Shown one piece after another: positions 9,042-16,826 of a stretch of DNA of 64,000 nt. The notes beneath the pieces were generated by a model, which was not told the origin of the DNA, did not search any database, and worked only from the letters and a program-made list of their open reading frames with translations. Source of the DNA: Lacihabitans sp. CCS-44 (GTDB lineage Bacteria; Bacteroidota; Bacteroidia; Cytophagales; Spirosomataceae); the NCBI RefSeq assembly GCF_024343735.1, contig NZ_RJUE01000066.1, forward strand, positions 1 to 64,000. The letters are read 5' to 3'. The stretch's first letter is position 1; each line of letters starts with the position of its first letter. The translations under genes and the position numbers were made by a program.

Positions 9042-9821
9042 TTGGTAAACATTGTTAAAATTGGGGGAAATGTTATAGATAATCCCGAAAAGTTAAAGTC
9101 ATTTTTAGGCGAATTCTCGAAAATAAAAGGTCCTAAAATACTGATTCATGGAGGCGGAAAAATAGCTACAAAAATAGCCAAAGATTTAGGCATAGAAACC
9201 AAAATGGTGGAAGGCCGCCGAATAACCGACGAAGCCATGAGAGATGTGGTAACGATGGTGTATGGTGGATTGGTCAACAAACAAATAGTAGCTCGCCTTC
9301 AAGCCAACCATTGCAACGCCATTGGCCTAACTGGTGCTGACGGAAAGTCGATTTTAGCTCAAAAACGCCCAGTAAAGACCATCGATTATGGTTTTGTAGG
9401 AGATATTTTGGAGATTAACTCTTCATTTATCAAGTCACTTTTAGATGCAGAGATAGTCCCTGTTTTTGCTCCTCTTACCTTTGATATGAACGGCGATATG
9501 CTCAACACCAACGCTGACACGCAAGCTTCGGCAGTTGCAACGGGCTTATCTTCTTTATTTCCAACAAATCTGGTTTATTGTTTTGAGAAAAAGGGGGTTT
9601 TATCAGACCCAGAAAATGATGATTCAGTGATAAGAGAATTAAATCCCGCCAATTATGAATCTTTCAAAAGCCAAGGTGTTATTTATGAGGGCATGATTCC
9701 GAAACTCGACAATGCATTTGCGGCATTGAGAAGTGGCGTTAGTCAAGTGACGATTTGCCACGCTGACCAACTAAAAATGGCTTTGGAAACTGGAAATGCT
9801 GGAACAAAAATAACCCTGTAA
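9042..9821 (+). CDS. argB: Acetylglutamate kinase
   Basis: 259 residues, the usual length for ArgB of the amino acid kinase family. It phosphorylates N-acetylglutamate (or N-succinylglutamate, as used by some Bacteroidota) in arginine synthesis. Motifs: KIGGNVID at the N-terminus, HGGGK (phosphate-binding loop) near residue 37, GLTGADG near 98 and NADTQA near 160. The start codon is TTG at 9042, since no ATG lies upstream in frame. A plausible promoter is TTTG (8995-8998), 18 nt, CAATTTTG (9017-9024). It stands apart from other arg genes, but an argE-like gene lies 4 kb away. Confidence 0.93.
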   Translation: MVNIVKIGGNVIDNPEKLKSFLGEFSKIKGPKILIHGGGKIATKIAKDLGIETKMVEGRRITDEAMRDVVTMVYGGLVNKQIVARLQANHCNAIGLTGADGKSILAQKRPVKTIDYGFVGDILEINSSFIKSLLDAEIVPVFAPLTFDMNGDMLNTNADTQASAVATGLSSLFPTNLVYCFEKKGVLSDPENDDSVIRELNPANYESFKSQGVIYEGMIPKLDNAFAALRSGVSQVTICHADQLKMALETGNAGTKITL

Positions 9822-9824
9822 AAC

Positions 9825-10457
9825 TTGGAAAACGACAGACTTTTAAAAACCGAAATAGCCAACGCTCTTTCCCATGGGATTGGAGTGATTTTGACTTTGG
9901 CCTTTGGGCCTTTGTTGGTTACAATGGCTCAAAATAAAGGAGTTACGAACTTAGGACTTGGTACAGCTGCATACACTTTTGGCTTGTTTATGGTTTTTAG
10001 TTTTTCTACTTTATATCATGCCATTTTTAATCCTGTTGCCAAAAGAGCACTTCGGGTTTTAGATCATATCAGCATTTTCTTTTTGATTGGAGGCACTTAC
10101 ATTCCCTTTATCATACTCTTTACAGATACTGCAACGGCACGTTTGTTTTTCATAGTTCAATGGTCACTCATAGCTTTGGGAATCATCAAGAAAGTATTTT
10201 ACACGGGAAGATTTAGGCTCCTTTCTAGCTTGATTTACATCTTCATAGGCTGCATGATTTTCTTTTTCGACAGAGGTTTTTGGGGAAGAATACATGATGT
10301 TCCATTCTATTTTTTGGTAGCGGGTGGATTGAGTTATCTGGTGGGAGTAGTTTTCTACCAAAATCAAAATATTCCCTACAATCACTTCATTTGGCATCTA
10401 TTTGTGCTTTTTGCTGCCATTTTTCATTTTGTGGCGGTGTATTTGGTGGTAAGTTAA
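9825..10457 (+). CDS. Hemolysin III family membrane protein (TrhA/YqfA)
   Basis: 210 residues with seven hydrophobic helices. It carries PAQR/hemolysin III motifs: EIANALSHGIGV at the N-terminus, SFSTLYHAIF in the second or third helix, LDHISIFFLIGGTYIPF, and WHLFVLFAAIFHF near the C-terminus with the conserved Ser/His/Asp metal-site residues. These inner-membrane proteins affect membrane energetics and fluidity; hemolysis is only a historical name. The TTG start is 3 nt after argB, so the two are cotranscribed, probably by chance of location. Confidence 0.9.
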   Translation: MENDRLLKTEIANALSHGIGVILTLAFGPLLVTMAQNKGVTNLGLGTAAYTFGLFMVFSFSTLYHAIFNPVAKRALRVLDHISIFFLIGGTYIPFIILFTDTATARLFFIVQWSLIALGIIKKVFYTGRFRLLSSLIYIFIGCMIFFFDRGFWGRIHDVPFYFLVAGGLSYLVGVVFYQNQNIPYNHFIWHLFVLFAAIFHFVAVYLVVS

Positions 10458-10469
10458 AATGATTTAGTT

Positions 10470-10679
10470 TTAAATTTTATTGTACTCTTCTCTATTTCTC
10501 CATTTATCCAAATCTCCTTCCCACACCAATTCTCCCTGCATTTTCAATATCTGCAATTTGGCCTGTTTTTCACAATATTCTTTCAACGCTTGATTTACTA
10601 CTGCTTTTTTAGTTCTTAAGCCAGAAATCGCTATGGCATTCTGAATCAATTCTTTATCAATATAAATATTAATCTGCAT
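10470..10679 (-). CDS. VapB-type antitoxin, apparently orphan
   Basis: 69 residues beginning MQINIYIDKELI, an arc/MetJ-like ribbon-helix-helix, followed by LRTKKAVVNQALKEYCEKQ, as in VapB antitoxins that pair with PIN toxins. The ATG at 10679 is preceded by AAGGAA and is preferred over a TTG three codons upstream. No VapC frame follows: the next gene downstream (hemolysin III) is convergent and ends 12 bases away, so the partner has been lost or is encoded elsewhere. The Asp/Trp-rich tail WEGDLDKWR is typical of the toxin-binding part. Confidence 0.8.
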   Translation of the reverse strand: MQINIYIDKELIQNAIAISGLRTKKAVVNQALKEYCEKQAKLQILKMQGELVWEGDLDKWRNREEYNKI

Positions 10680-10766
10680 TTCCTTCAAGTTTAATAAACC
10701 AAATAGTATAAATAAAAACTGAACCTAAAATAATAAAACCTAATCAATTGTTTATTAAAAAGTAGT

Positions 10767-13223
10767 TTATTTCCCATTGAAACTCGCCAAAAATCCGCCT
10801 AGTACTTTTAACCCATCTTCAACAACATCAGAATTTTCGACTTGAATTTTCAAAAACACTTTGCCATTCTTATCTTTTTCAATGATTTTATCCAAAAGCT
10901 CCTGAGTCGCCTTTGGATTCTTTAATATTTCTATCAAATTGCTAAAAAATGACAATCCTTGATTTACCAACTCAGTAGATTTATCTGATTCTTCCAAATC
11001 AAAAATATCATCATCTCCCAAAAGCCCATTTTCTTCATTTTCAACCTCAATGTCTTTTGATTCGGACTGAAGTTCAAATACCGGGTCAGCATCAATTTCA
11101 AAATCTATATCAGTCGATATTTCATCACTTACAGTCGCTAAAGACTCCATAAATCCTTTAAACTGCTCACTATTTAGAAATATAGTATCTTCACCTCCGT
11201 CCAAAACTCCATGGGCCATGGAAGATTTGAATTTCAAAACATCCAACATTTTGTGTTCAATCGTACCCGTTGAAACGAGATTTATAACGGTAACATTTCT
11301 GTTTTGCCCTAACCTGTAAACACGACCAATTCTTTGCTCAAGAACCGCCGGATTCCAAGGAATATCCAAATTTATGACCAAAGAGGCAGATTGAAGGTTG
11401 AGGCCAACTCCACCAGTATCCGTTGAAAGAAAAATCCTTGAGTTGGGGTTTTCTTTAAAATTTGTCAATAATTTTTCTCTTTTATGACTTGGAATTCCTC
11501 CATGTAAGTATTCATATTTAATACCTTTTTTGTCAAACTCAGCCGCAACGAGGCGTGTCATTCTCTCCCATTGACTAAAAATAACCACCTTACTGTCATT
11601 GGTTTCGAGAAATTCTTCCACAATATTCATGAGTTCGTCCACCTTGGTGTCTTTCCTCGTTCTTTGGTCAATAATGAAAGTACTATCACACACCATTCTC
11701 ATACGACTCAGCGACAAAATCAACTTTTGCCTATCCACCTCATTGAGAAATCCAAACTTCCGCCATTTGCTCACCAACTTACTGACCAACCTTTGCATTT
11801 CGTCATGAATTTCCCTTTGTTCAAAAGTCATCGGAACAAATAGATTTTTATCCATTCTTTCTGGCAGTTCCTTCAACACTTCGGCTTTGGTTCGCCTAAT
11901 AAGTGTATCTGCTAGCATCGATTTTATTTCATTTAAATACTGATAACCAATCACTTTACCTGATTCAGGATCTTTTAATTGGTACCTATCTACAAATTGA
12001 TAAAGCGGCCCGAGCTGATAAACATCGATAAACTGCATGATGGAATACAACTCCTCCAATCTGTTTTCAAGAGGTGTTCCGGTTAATACAACCGCATAAG
12101 TAGAATTGAGTTTTTTTACACTTTTCGAAACCTTCGTTTTCCAGTTTTTTATCCTTTGGGCTTCGTCCAAAATCACAAAATCGAATTCTAGGGTTTCATT
12201 TATAAAATCTATATCTTGGGCGATGGAGTTATAGCTAGTAATCTGATAATAAGCACCATTACTTGTATATTGTTCTCTTCTTTTTTGGCTACTGCCCTCA
12301 ATAATTTGTACCGAGCTATGCGTAAACCGCTCAATTTCGGACTTCCACTGGTACTTTAGTGAAGTTGGACAAATAACAAGTACGCTATTGGTTTGTAAGA
12401 CTTTTTTATAAATCTCGGCCACCGCAATCGCCTGAATGGTTTTGCCTAAACCCATATCATCAGCTATAAGACTTCTACCAGCTCTTGCCGCAAACTTTAC
12501 ACCTTCTTGCTGAAATGGGAAAAGCTGAACTTTGAGAGCCCCACCTATGTCAGAGAATTTCGAATTTTTCTTGAAAAAATCGCCCAGTTTAATCCTTCTC
12601 GTTATGTTCTCTCTAATTTTGATTACATAAGTCAAGGCATCATCATAACATATAAATGAGCTATTTATCTCTTTGGCTTCCTGAAGAATTTTCTCGAAAA
12701 CTGGAAAAGATGTAGCTAAAAGTTCGAAGTTATCCGAGAAGTATTTCTTTCTAAAAACCTCATATTGAGCAGTATTATCGGTTCCAATCTTGAGTTTTAC
12801 CTGACGGCCACCCACATAATCTAAATAAATACTTGAATAAGTACCAACGAAGACCTCTTTCTGAAGTTTAGAAATGTCATTATTTGTCTCAATAAATTTT
12901 ATGGTAGCCGCAATGTGCTTACAAATTCCTAATCGATTGGTTTTAAAATCTAGACAATTGCAGAAGTTTTTTTTGTAATCAAAATCTCTAATTGAAACTT
13001 TGTAGTTATTGATAGTGTGAGGATTATATACCAAATAATCAGAAAAAACTTGTTGTTCACCGATGTTAGAAATCACAAAAGGATTTTCCTCACCAAACTG
13101 TTTCCTGAGCCTCCATTGCCACTCATCAACGGACAAACGATTAGGTTTTTTGTAGTATGGAATACGCAATTCTGAATTACTCTCAGAATCTGACTCATTG
13201 GTTTCCGTCGACTTCTTTTTCAA
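10767..13223 (-). CDS. SWIM zinc finger SNF2-family DNA-dependent ATPase
   Basis: 818 residues. A SWIM zinc finger CxCx10CxH (C88, C90, C101, H103) precedes a SNF2 helicase core. Motif I is DDMGLGKT, motif II LDEAQ, motif III LTGTPLEN; the C-lobe has STDTGGVGLNLQSAS and QRIGRVYRLGQ. An acidic region around 690-760 follows. Such enzymes translocate on double-stranded DNA and remodel nucleoprotein; the bacterial HepA/RapA relatives recycle RNA polymerase, and others belong to defence loci. The start is TTG, supported by a -7 box at 13246-13253. A second SWIM/SNF2 gene lies at 46522. Confidence 0.92.
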   Translation of the reverse strand: MKKKSTETNESDSESNSELRIPYYKKPNRLSVDEWQWRLRKQFGEENPFVISNIGEQQVFSDYLVYNPHTINNYKVSIRDFDYKKNFCNCLDFKTNRLGICKHIAATIKFIETNNDISKLQKEVFVGTYSSIYLDYVGGRQVKLKIGTDNTAQYEVFRKKYFSDNFELLATSFPVFEKILQEAKEINSSFICYDDALTYVIKIRENITRRIKLGDFFKKNSKFSDIGGALKVQLFPFQQEGVKFAARAGRSLIADDMGLGKTIQAIAVAEIYKKVLQTNSVLVICPTSLKYQWKSEIERFTHSSVQIIEGSSQKRREQYTSNGAYYQITSYNSIAQDIDFINETLEFDFVILDEAQRIKNWKTKVSKSVKKLNSTYAVVLTGTPLENRLEELYSIMQFIDVYQLGPLYQFVDRYQLKDPESGKVIGYQYLNEIKSMLADTLIRRTKAEVLKELPERMDKNLFVPMTFEQREIHDEMQRLVSKLVSKWRKFGFLNEVDRQKLILSLSRMRMVCDSTFIIDQRTRKDTKVDELMNIVEEFLETNDSKVVIFSQWERMTRLVAAEFDKKGIKYEYLHGGIPSHKREKLLTNFKENPNSRIFLSTDTGGVGLNLQSASLVINLDIPWNPAVLEQRIGRVYRLGQNRNVTVINLVSTGTIEHKMLDVLKFKSSMAHGVLDGGEDTIFLNSEQFKGFMESLATVSDEISTDIDFEIDADPVFELQSESKDIEVENEENGLLGDDDIFDLEESDKSTELVNQGLSFFSNLIEILKNPKATQELLDKIIEKDKNGKVFLKIQVENSDVVEDGLKVLGGFLASFNGK

Positions 13224-13245
13224 TTTTTGGGTTTAAAAGTTTACT

Positions 13246-13253
13246 CAAAAATA
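13246..13253 (-). promoter_or_regulatory. -7 promoter box for the SNF2 gene
   Basis: TATTTTTG on the minus strand, an exact TAnnTTTG match, lies 22 bases before the TTG start at 13223. Confidence 0.55.
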
Positions 13254-13285
13254 AGAAACAAACCGACGGCCAACCAATATTAAAC

Positions 13286-13669
13286 CTACTTTCTCACATA
13301 AGTATGTCCAAAACCATCATATACCTCGTCAAACAGGAAAAGGCTATCATTTTTGATTGTATATGACATGTTCATAGCGTCTTCGTTGGGAAATACGATC
13401 ATTGGCACGAGCTCTGTAGAAGTGATTGACTTGGCGTTTTTAAGCTCATAACGTGCTGAAATGGTCGTTTTCCCGCTTTGGATCAAAGAAAAATTACCTT
13501 TTGCGTCAAAAATCATTTGACGTTGATCAGTTTCTGATGGCTTGATTGTCAAACCTGCAATGCCACCTTGAGAAACCACCCATTGCCAATTTCCAACAAT
13601 ACCCGAATTAACTTTTTCAGCTTCACAGCCCATTACCAGCAAACAAAATAATACTGCAACAATTCTCAT
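13286..13669 (-). CDS. Small lipoprotein, lipocalin-like domain
   Basis: 127 residues. A lipoprotein signal peptide ends in LLVMGC, with the lipidated Cys at about residue 15. The body reads like a Bacteroidota lipocalin-like domain: GNWQWV near the start, then beta strands with FDAKGNFSL, TISARYEL and YTIKNDSLFLFDEVYDGFGHTYVRK. Exact function is unknown; it probably binds a small ligand or is structural. The ATG at 13669 is chosen over an upstream one at 13690, because the -7 box 13688-13695 would overlap the longer start. Confidence 0.75.
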   Translation of the reverse strand: MRIVAVLFCLLVMGCEAEKVNSGIVGNWQWVVSQGGIAGLTIKPSETDQRQMIFDAKGNFSLIQSGKTTISARYELKNAKSITSTELVPMIVFPNEDAMNMSYTIKNDSLFLFDEVYDGFGHTYVRK

Positions 13670-13687
13670 AATAATAGCTTTTAAATT

Positions 13688-13695
13688 CAAAAATA
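13688..13695 (-). promoter_or_regulatory. -7 promoter box for the lipoprotein gene
   Basis: TATTTTTG on the minus strand, 18 nt before the ATG at 13669. It overlaps the alternative start at 13690 and so decides the start. Confidence 0.55.
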
Positions 13696-13737
13696 AGATT
13701 CTTTTAATGGAAAATAGGTTGTAAGCTGCATTGAATT

Positions 13738-13745
13738 TATTTTTG
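13738..13745 (+). promoter_or_regulatory. -7 promoter box for the M20 deacetylase gene
   Basis: TATTTTTG on the plus strand, 15 nt before the ATG at 13761. Only a weak TTG lies near -33. The leader would be very short. Confidence 0.5.
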
Positions 13746-13760
13746 TAAAAAATTTATTAG

Positions 13761-14834
13761 ATGAAAAGTTTAGAAATAGAAGAATTGAGTGAATTTGCTA
13801 TTGGTTTCTTAAAAAAACTGATAGAAACGCCTTCTTTGAGTAAAGAAGAAAATCAAACACTTGAACTTTTTAAAGAACTTTTCATTGAAAAAAACATACC
13901 TTTTGAAACTATAAAAAATAATATCTGGGCAAAAAATAAATATTTCGATGCTTCGAAACCAACGATATTGCTAAATTCTCACCATGACACTGTAAAGCCA
14001 AATGCATCGTACACTAGAAATCCATATCAGGTTGAAATTGTAGATGGCAAACTTTATGGCTTAGGAAGCAATGATGCTGGTGGGCCATTGGTATCGCTAT
14101 TGGCAACTTTCTTCTACTTTTATGAAAATTCAGAATTGGCTTATAATCTGATATTTGCAGCCTCTGCTGAAGAAGAAATATCAGGAAAAGACGGAATAGA
14201 ACTTTTGATAAAATCTCTTCCAAAAATATACTTGGGTATTGTGGGTGAACCTACGCTTATGGATATGGCGGTGGCCGAAAAAGGGCTGATGGTGTTGGAC
14301 TGCAAAGCCATCGGCGTAGCTGGTCATGCGGCCAGAGACGAAGGCAAAAACGCTATCTATGAAGCCATAGATGACATAAATTGGCTTAGAAACTTCCAGT
14401 TTGAGAAGGTTTCAGAAAGTCTGGGGCCTGTAAAAATGTCTGTCACAGTGATAAATGCTGGAACTCAACACAATGTGGTGCCAGATGAATGCTCATTTGT
14501 AGTGGATGTGCGTGCGACGGATGCGTATAGTTTGGAAGAAACCTTGGAAATAATCAAGCAAAATGTAAAATGTGAAGTAACGCCAAGAAGTGTAAGGCTC
14601 AAGCCCTCAGGCATTTCGCTTGAACACCCCATTGTAAAAAAAGGAATAGCTTTGGGTATGAAACCTTACGGCTCACCAACACTCTCCGACCAAGCTCTGA
14701 TGCCATTTACCAGCATAAAAATCGGCCCTGGAGATTCTGCTCGCTCACATACCGCTGATGAATATATTTTTGTGGAAGAAATTTATAGAGGGATTTCGGG
14801 TTATGTGGAGTTGTTGAAGGGGTTGAGGATTTAG
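13761..14834 (+). CDS. M20 family deacetylase, ArgE-like (acetylornithine/acetylcitrulline deacetylase)
   Basis: 357 residues, family length. Metal-site motifs are NSHHDTVKP, GSNDAGGP, the catalytic AEEE, GEPT and the C-terminal HTADEY. The short form matches the Bacteroidota ArgE group, which removes the acyl group from N-acetylornithine or, where the pathway runs through ArgF', from N-acetylcitrulline. argB 4 kb away supports an arginine role. Its TAG stop overlaps the TAA stop of the convergent PIN toxin gene. Confidence 0.85.
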   Translation: MKSLEIEELSEFAIGFLKKLIETPSLSKEENQTLELFKELFIEKNIPFETIKNNIWAKNKYFDASKPTILLNSHHDTVKPNASYTRNPYQVEIVDGKLYGLGSNDAGGPLVSLLATFFYFYENSELAYNLIFAASAEEEISGKDGIELLIKSLPKIYLGIVGEPTLMDMAVAEKGLMVLDCKAIGVAGHAARDEGKNAIYEAIDDINWLRNFQFEKVSESLGPVKMSVTVINAGTQHNVVPDECSFVVDVRATDAYSLEETLEIIKQNVKCEVTPRSVRLKPSGISLEHPIVKKGIALGMKPYGSPTLSDQALMPFTSIKIGPGDSARSHTADEYIFVEEIYRGISGYVELLKGLRI

Positions 14835-15247
14835 GATAAAGAACTTAGAAACTCTTCTGCACTCATAATTGACAATAGCGAAAATTTGAAGTCCTTCTGA
14901 TTTCTTGTAATAATGATATCTTGATTATATTCTATGGCAGAATAATACTGTAAACCATCTTCAAAATCCTTAAACGCTGAATCATTTAAAGCTAAATCTA
15001 CTATTTTTTCAGAAAGGGAAACTATTTGAACGAGTAATTTAAACTTTCGGAGAATTTCCTTCGCTTCACTGGCAGATTTTAATTTTGATAAAACATAATT
15101 TGTGTTGGCGAACGTCAGTGAAGAAACTGTCAATTGAATCTCGTTTCGATCTGCCAATGAAAACAGTTTAGCTGAGCTTTCGTAAAACGGTTCTCGTTTG
15201 GCCAATAAGTCCAAAACTATATTGGTATCAATGAATAATTTCTTCAT
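14831..15247 (-). CDS. PIN-domain toxin (VapC-like)
   Basis: 138 residues with a PIN ribonuclease fold. The first acidic residue is in FIDTNIVLDLLAKREPF, a further one in FEDGLQYYSA, and the terminal one in IITRNQKDF. VapC-type toxins cleave tRNA or rRNA when freed from the antitoxin. It overlaps its antitoxin gene by four bases (start within the stop), the normal coupled arrangement with the antitoxin first. It ends tail to tail with the deacetylase gene. Confidence 0.9.
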   Translation of the reverse strand: MKKLFIDTNIVLDLLAKREPFYESSAKLFSLADRNEIQLTVSSLTFANTNYVLSKLKSASEAKEILRKFKLLVQIVSLSEKIVDLALNDSAFKDFEDGLQYYSAIEYNQDIIITRNQKDFKFSLLSIMSAEEFLSSLS

Positions 15248-15489
15248 TTATACTTTTCAAGTAGAAAGTCAGTGTATTTTTCTTTTGCATCAAAGTCATT
15301 TTCCAAAGAAATTACTCCACTCAAACTTTTAACCAATGGAGAAATCTCAATTTCCTCCGACCTTTTACTCACCAAAGAAGAAAGATAAGATTCTATTAAT
15401 CTTGATAAGCTAATTTTCTGACTTTTAGCATATTGCTTAGCCTTTTCGATAATTTCTTTATCGGCAATCAGCGTTAGTTTAGTATCCAT
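15244..15489 (-). CDS. Antitoxin of the PIN pair (DUF6364-type)
   Basis: 81 residues. The N-terminal MDTKLTLIADKEIIEKAKQ and SLSRLIESYL form a ribbon-helix-helix DNA-binding part. The C-terminal acidic tail (about 45-81) is suited to block the PIN active site. It is the first gene of a two-gene operon with the toxin and would normally autorepress it. No clear -7 box is seen upstream. Confidence 0.85.
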   Translation of the reverse strand: MDTKLTLIADKEIIEKAKQYAKSQKISLSRLIESYLSSLVSKRSEEIEISPLVKSLSGVISLENDFDAKEKYTDFLLEKYK

Positions 15490-15633
15490 TACCTTAAAAT
15501 ACGTATAGAAATAAAATATTTACACGTAAATTTACCTTAAATTATTTGTATTTTTTTAGTTTTGATGATTTATTTTTGTGTTCCTTAATCAATAATTTCG
15601 AAACAAATATCTATTAAAATATTATCCCTCCCC

Positions 15634-16098
15634 TTGAACACCACAACCCTTAAAAAAGCCGCCAACTATTGTGTTTATCAGGAACGCACGCAGGATGAAG
15701 TCCGAAAGCGATTGCAGGAATGGAAGGTTTGGGGGGACGAAGCCGAAGAAATTATCGCCTATTTGATTACCGAGAATTATTTAAACGAAGAACGATTTGC
15801 TAAGGCTTTTGCTGGAGGAAAATTTAGAGTAAAAAAATGGGGAAGACTTAGAATAAAAGCTGAACTAAAAGCTAGAAAAATGAGTAAATACATCATGGAA
15901 GTGGCCATGAAAGAGATACCAAATGACGATTATTTTACTACTGCAACTCAACTCATTGAAAAAAAACTTCACGATTTAAGAACGGAAAGCAACTACCTCA
16001 AACGCAAACAAAAAACGTTCAACTATTTGATTTCCAAAGGATATGAGTCCAATATCATTCTGGAAATCTTAAAAGATTTTGGAAAAAAAGTATCATAA
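15634..16098 (+). CDS. recX: RecX family regulatory protein
   Basis: 154 residues, usual for RecX, made of three-helix repeats. Motifs: YCVYQERTQDEVRKRL at the N-terminus, ITENYLNEERFAKAF, and KWGRLRIKAELKARKM. RecX binds inside RecA filaments and limits their activity. It is alone here, not next to recA. The start codon is TTG at 15634. The last six bases overlap the 3' end of the convergent DUF1905 gene. Confidence 0.9.
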   Translation: MNTTTLKKAANYCVYQERTQDEVRKRLQEWKVWGDEAEEIIAYLITENYLNEERFAKAFAGGKFRVKKWGRLRIKAELKARKMSKYIMEVAMKEIPNDDYFTTATQLIEKKLHDLRTESNYLKRKQKTFNYLISKGYESNIILEILKDFGKKVS

Positions 16099-16605
16099 CA
16101 TCGGCTCTTTTTTAAAATGCCGAATCATCTGTCCGTAGTCCATTTTGTGTAACAATCCATAAATGCACATATATATCCGCTTCGATTTGGTTTCGTAAGT
16201 TTTGGCAGATTCCACCCAGTTCGAATAATATCTTTGATGACCCTTTGGATACGAATTAAAAAGACCCAGTGCTTCAGGCTCTAGTTCGAGGGAAGCTAAT
16301 AAATCTGCCGAAATTGGCAATTCCTCTGTTTCTGCATCCAAAGCTATTTTGAGTTTGTCTCCCACCTGTTTTTTGAGTACTTTCCTCATTTGGGCATTGA
16401 GTGGCAGTATATAATTTCCTTCTCCAATAGGCACCAGAGCCACTTGATTGAGGCTTAAAGCATCCATTTTGCCCTTTACCCGATAAGTAATTTTGGTATT
16501 TGGCTTTATTTTTTCTGCAATATCTATAGGAACTTCCACAAAAGTCCAACCAGTTTTTTCACCGTTTTTGGCGTATTTTAATATTTCAGCTTCGAATTCG
16601 ACCAT
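16093..16605 (-). CDS. DUF1905 / YdeI-like protein
   Basis: 170 residues. The N-terminal DUF1905 beta-barrel part (about 1-80; GWTFVEVPIDIAEKI, YILPLNAQMRKVLKK) is followed by an OmpD-associated/YdeI-type helical C-terminus with FNSYPKGHQRYYSNWVESAK. Function is unknown in the family. The ATG at 16605 is preferred to a TTG two codons upstream. Convergent overlap with recX. Confidence 0.85.
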   Translation of the reverse strand: MVEFEAEILKYAKNGEKTGWTFVEVPIDIAEKIKPNTKITYRVKGKMDALSLNQVALVPIGEGNYILPLNAQMRKVLKKQVGDKLKIALDAETEELPISADLLASLELEPEALGLFNSYPKGHQRYYSNWVESAKTYETKSKRIYMCIYGLLHKMDYGQMIRHFKKEPML

Positions 16606-16792
16606 AGACAAAATGTATTTTTGTGCGTTAGAAAGTTAATTCTAAAAGACATGAAAGGCGTTTCATCCGAAAATTAGTCAATATTTGGTGAATTATAAAT
16701 CGACAAATCCGTATTTTGCCATTTAAAACTTTAATTTTCCGCTAAATTATTTTTTGACTTCTCTAAAAAGATGCGAACCTAACTTTGTTTTG

Positions 16793-16800
16793 TAGATTTG
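16793..16800 (+). promoter_or_regulatory. -7 promoter box for sppA
   Basis: TAGATTTG on the plus strand. It lies inside the longest open frame (from 16785), which shows that translation starts at the ATG at 16827. Confidence 0.5.
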
Positions 16801-16826
16801 TAATTTATCATTCAATAAGAATAAAA

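Noticed and set aside
10470-10679. A hidden VapC partner for the orphan VapB
   Set aside because: The 12-base gap downstream leads straight into a convergent gene and no PIN motif is seen in any frame beside it.
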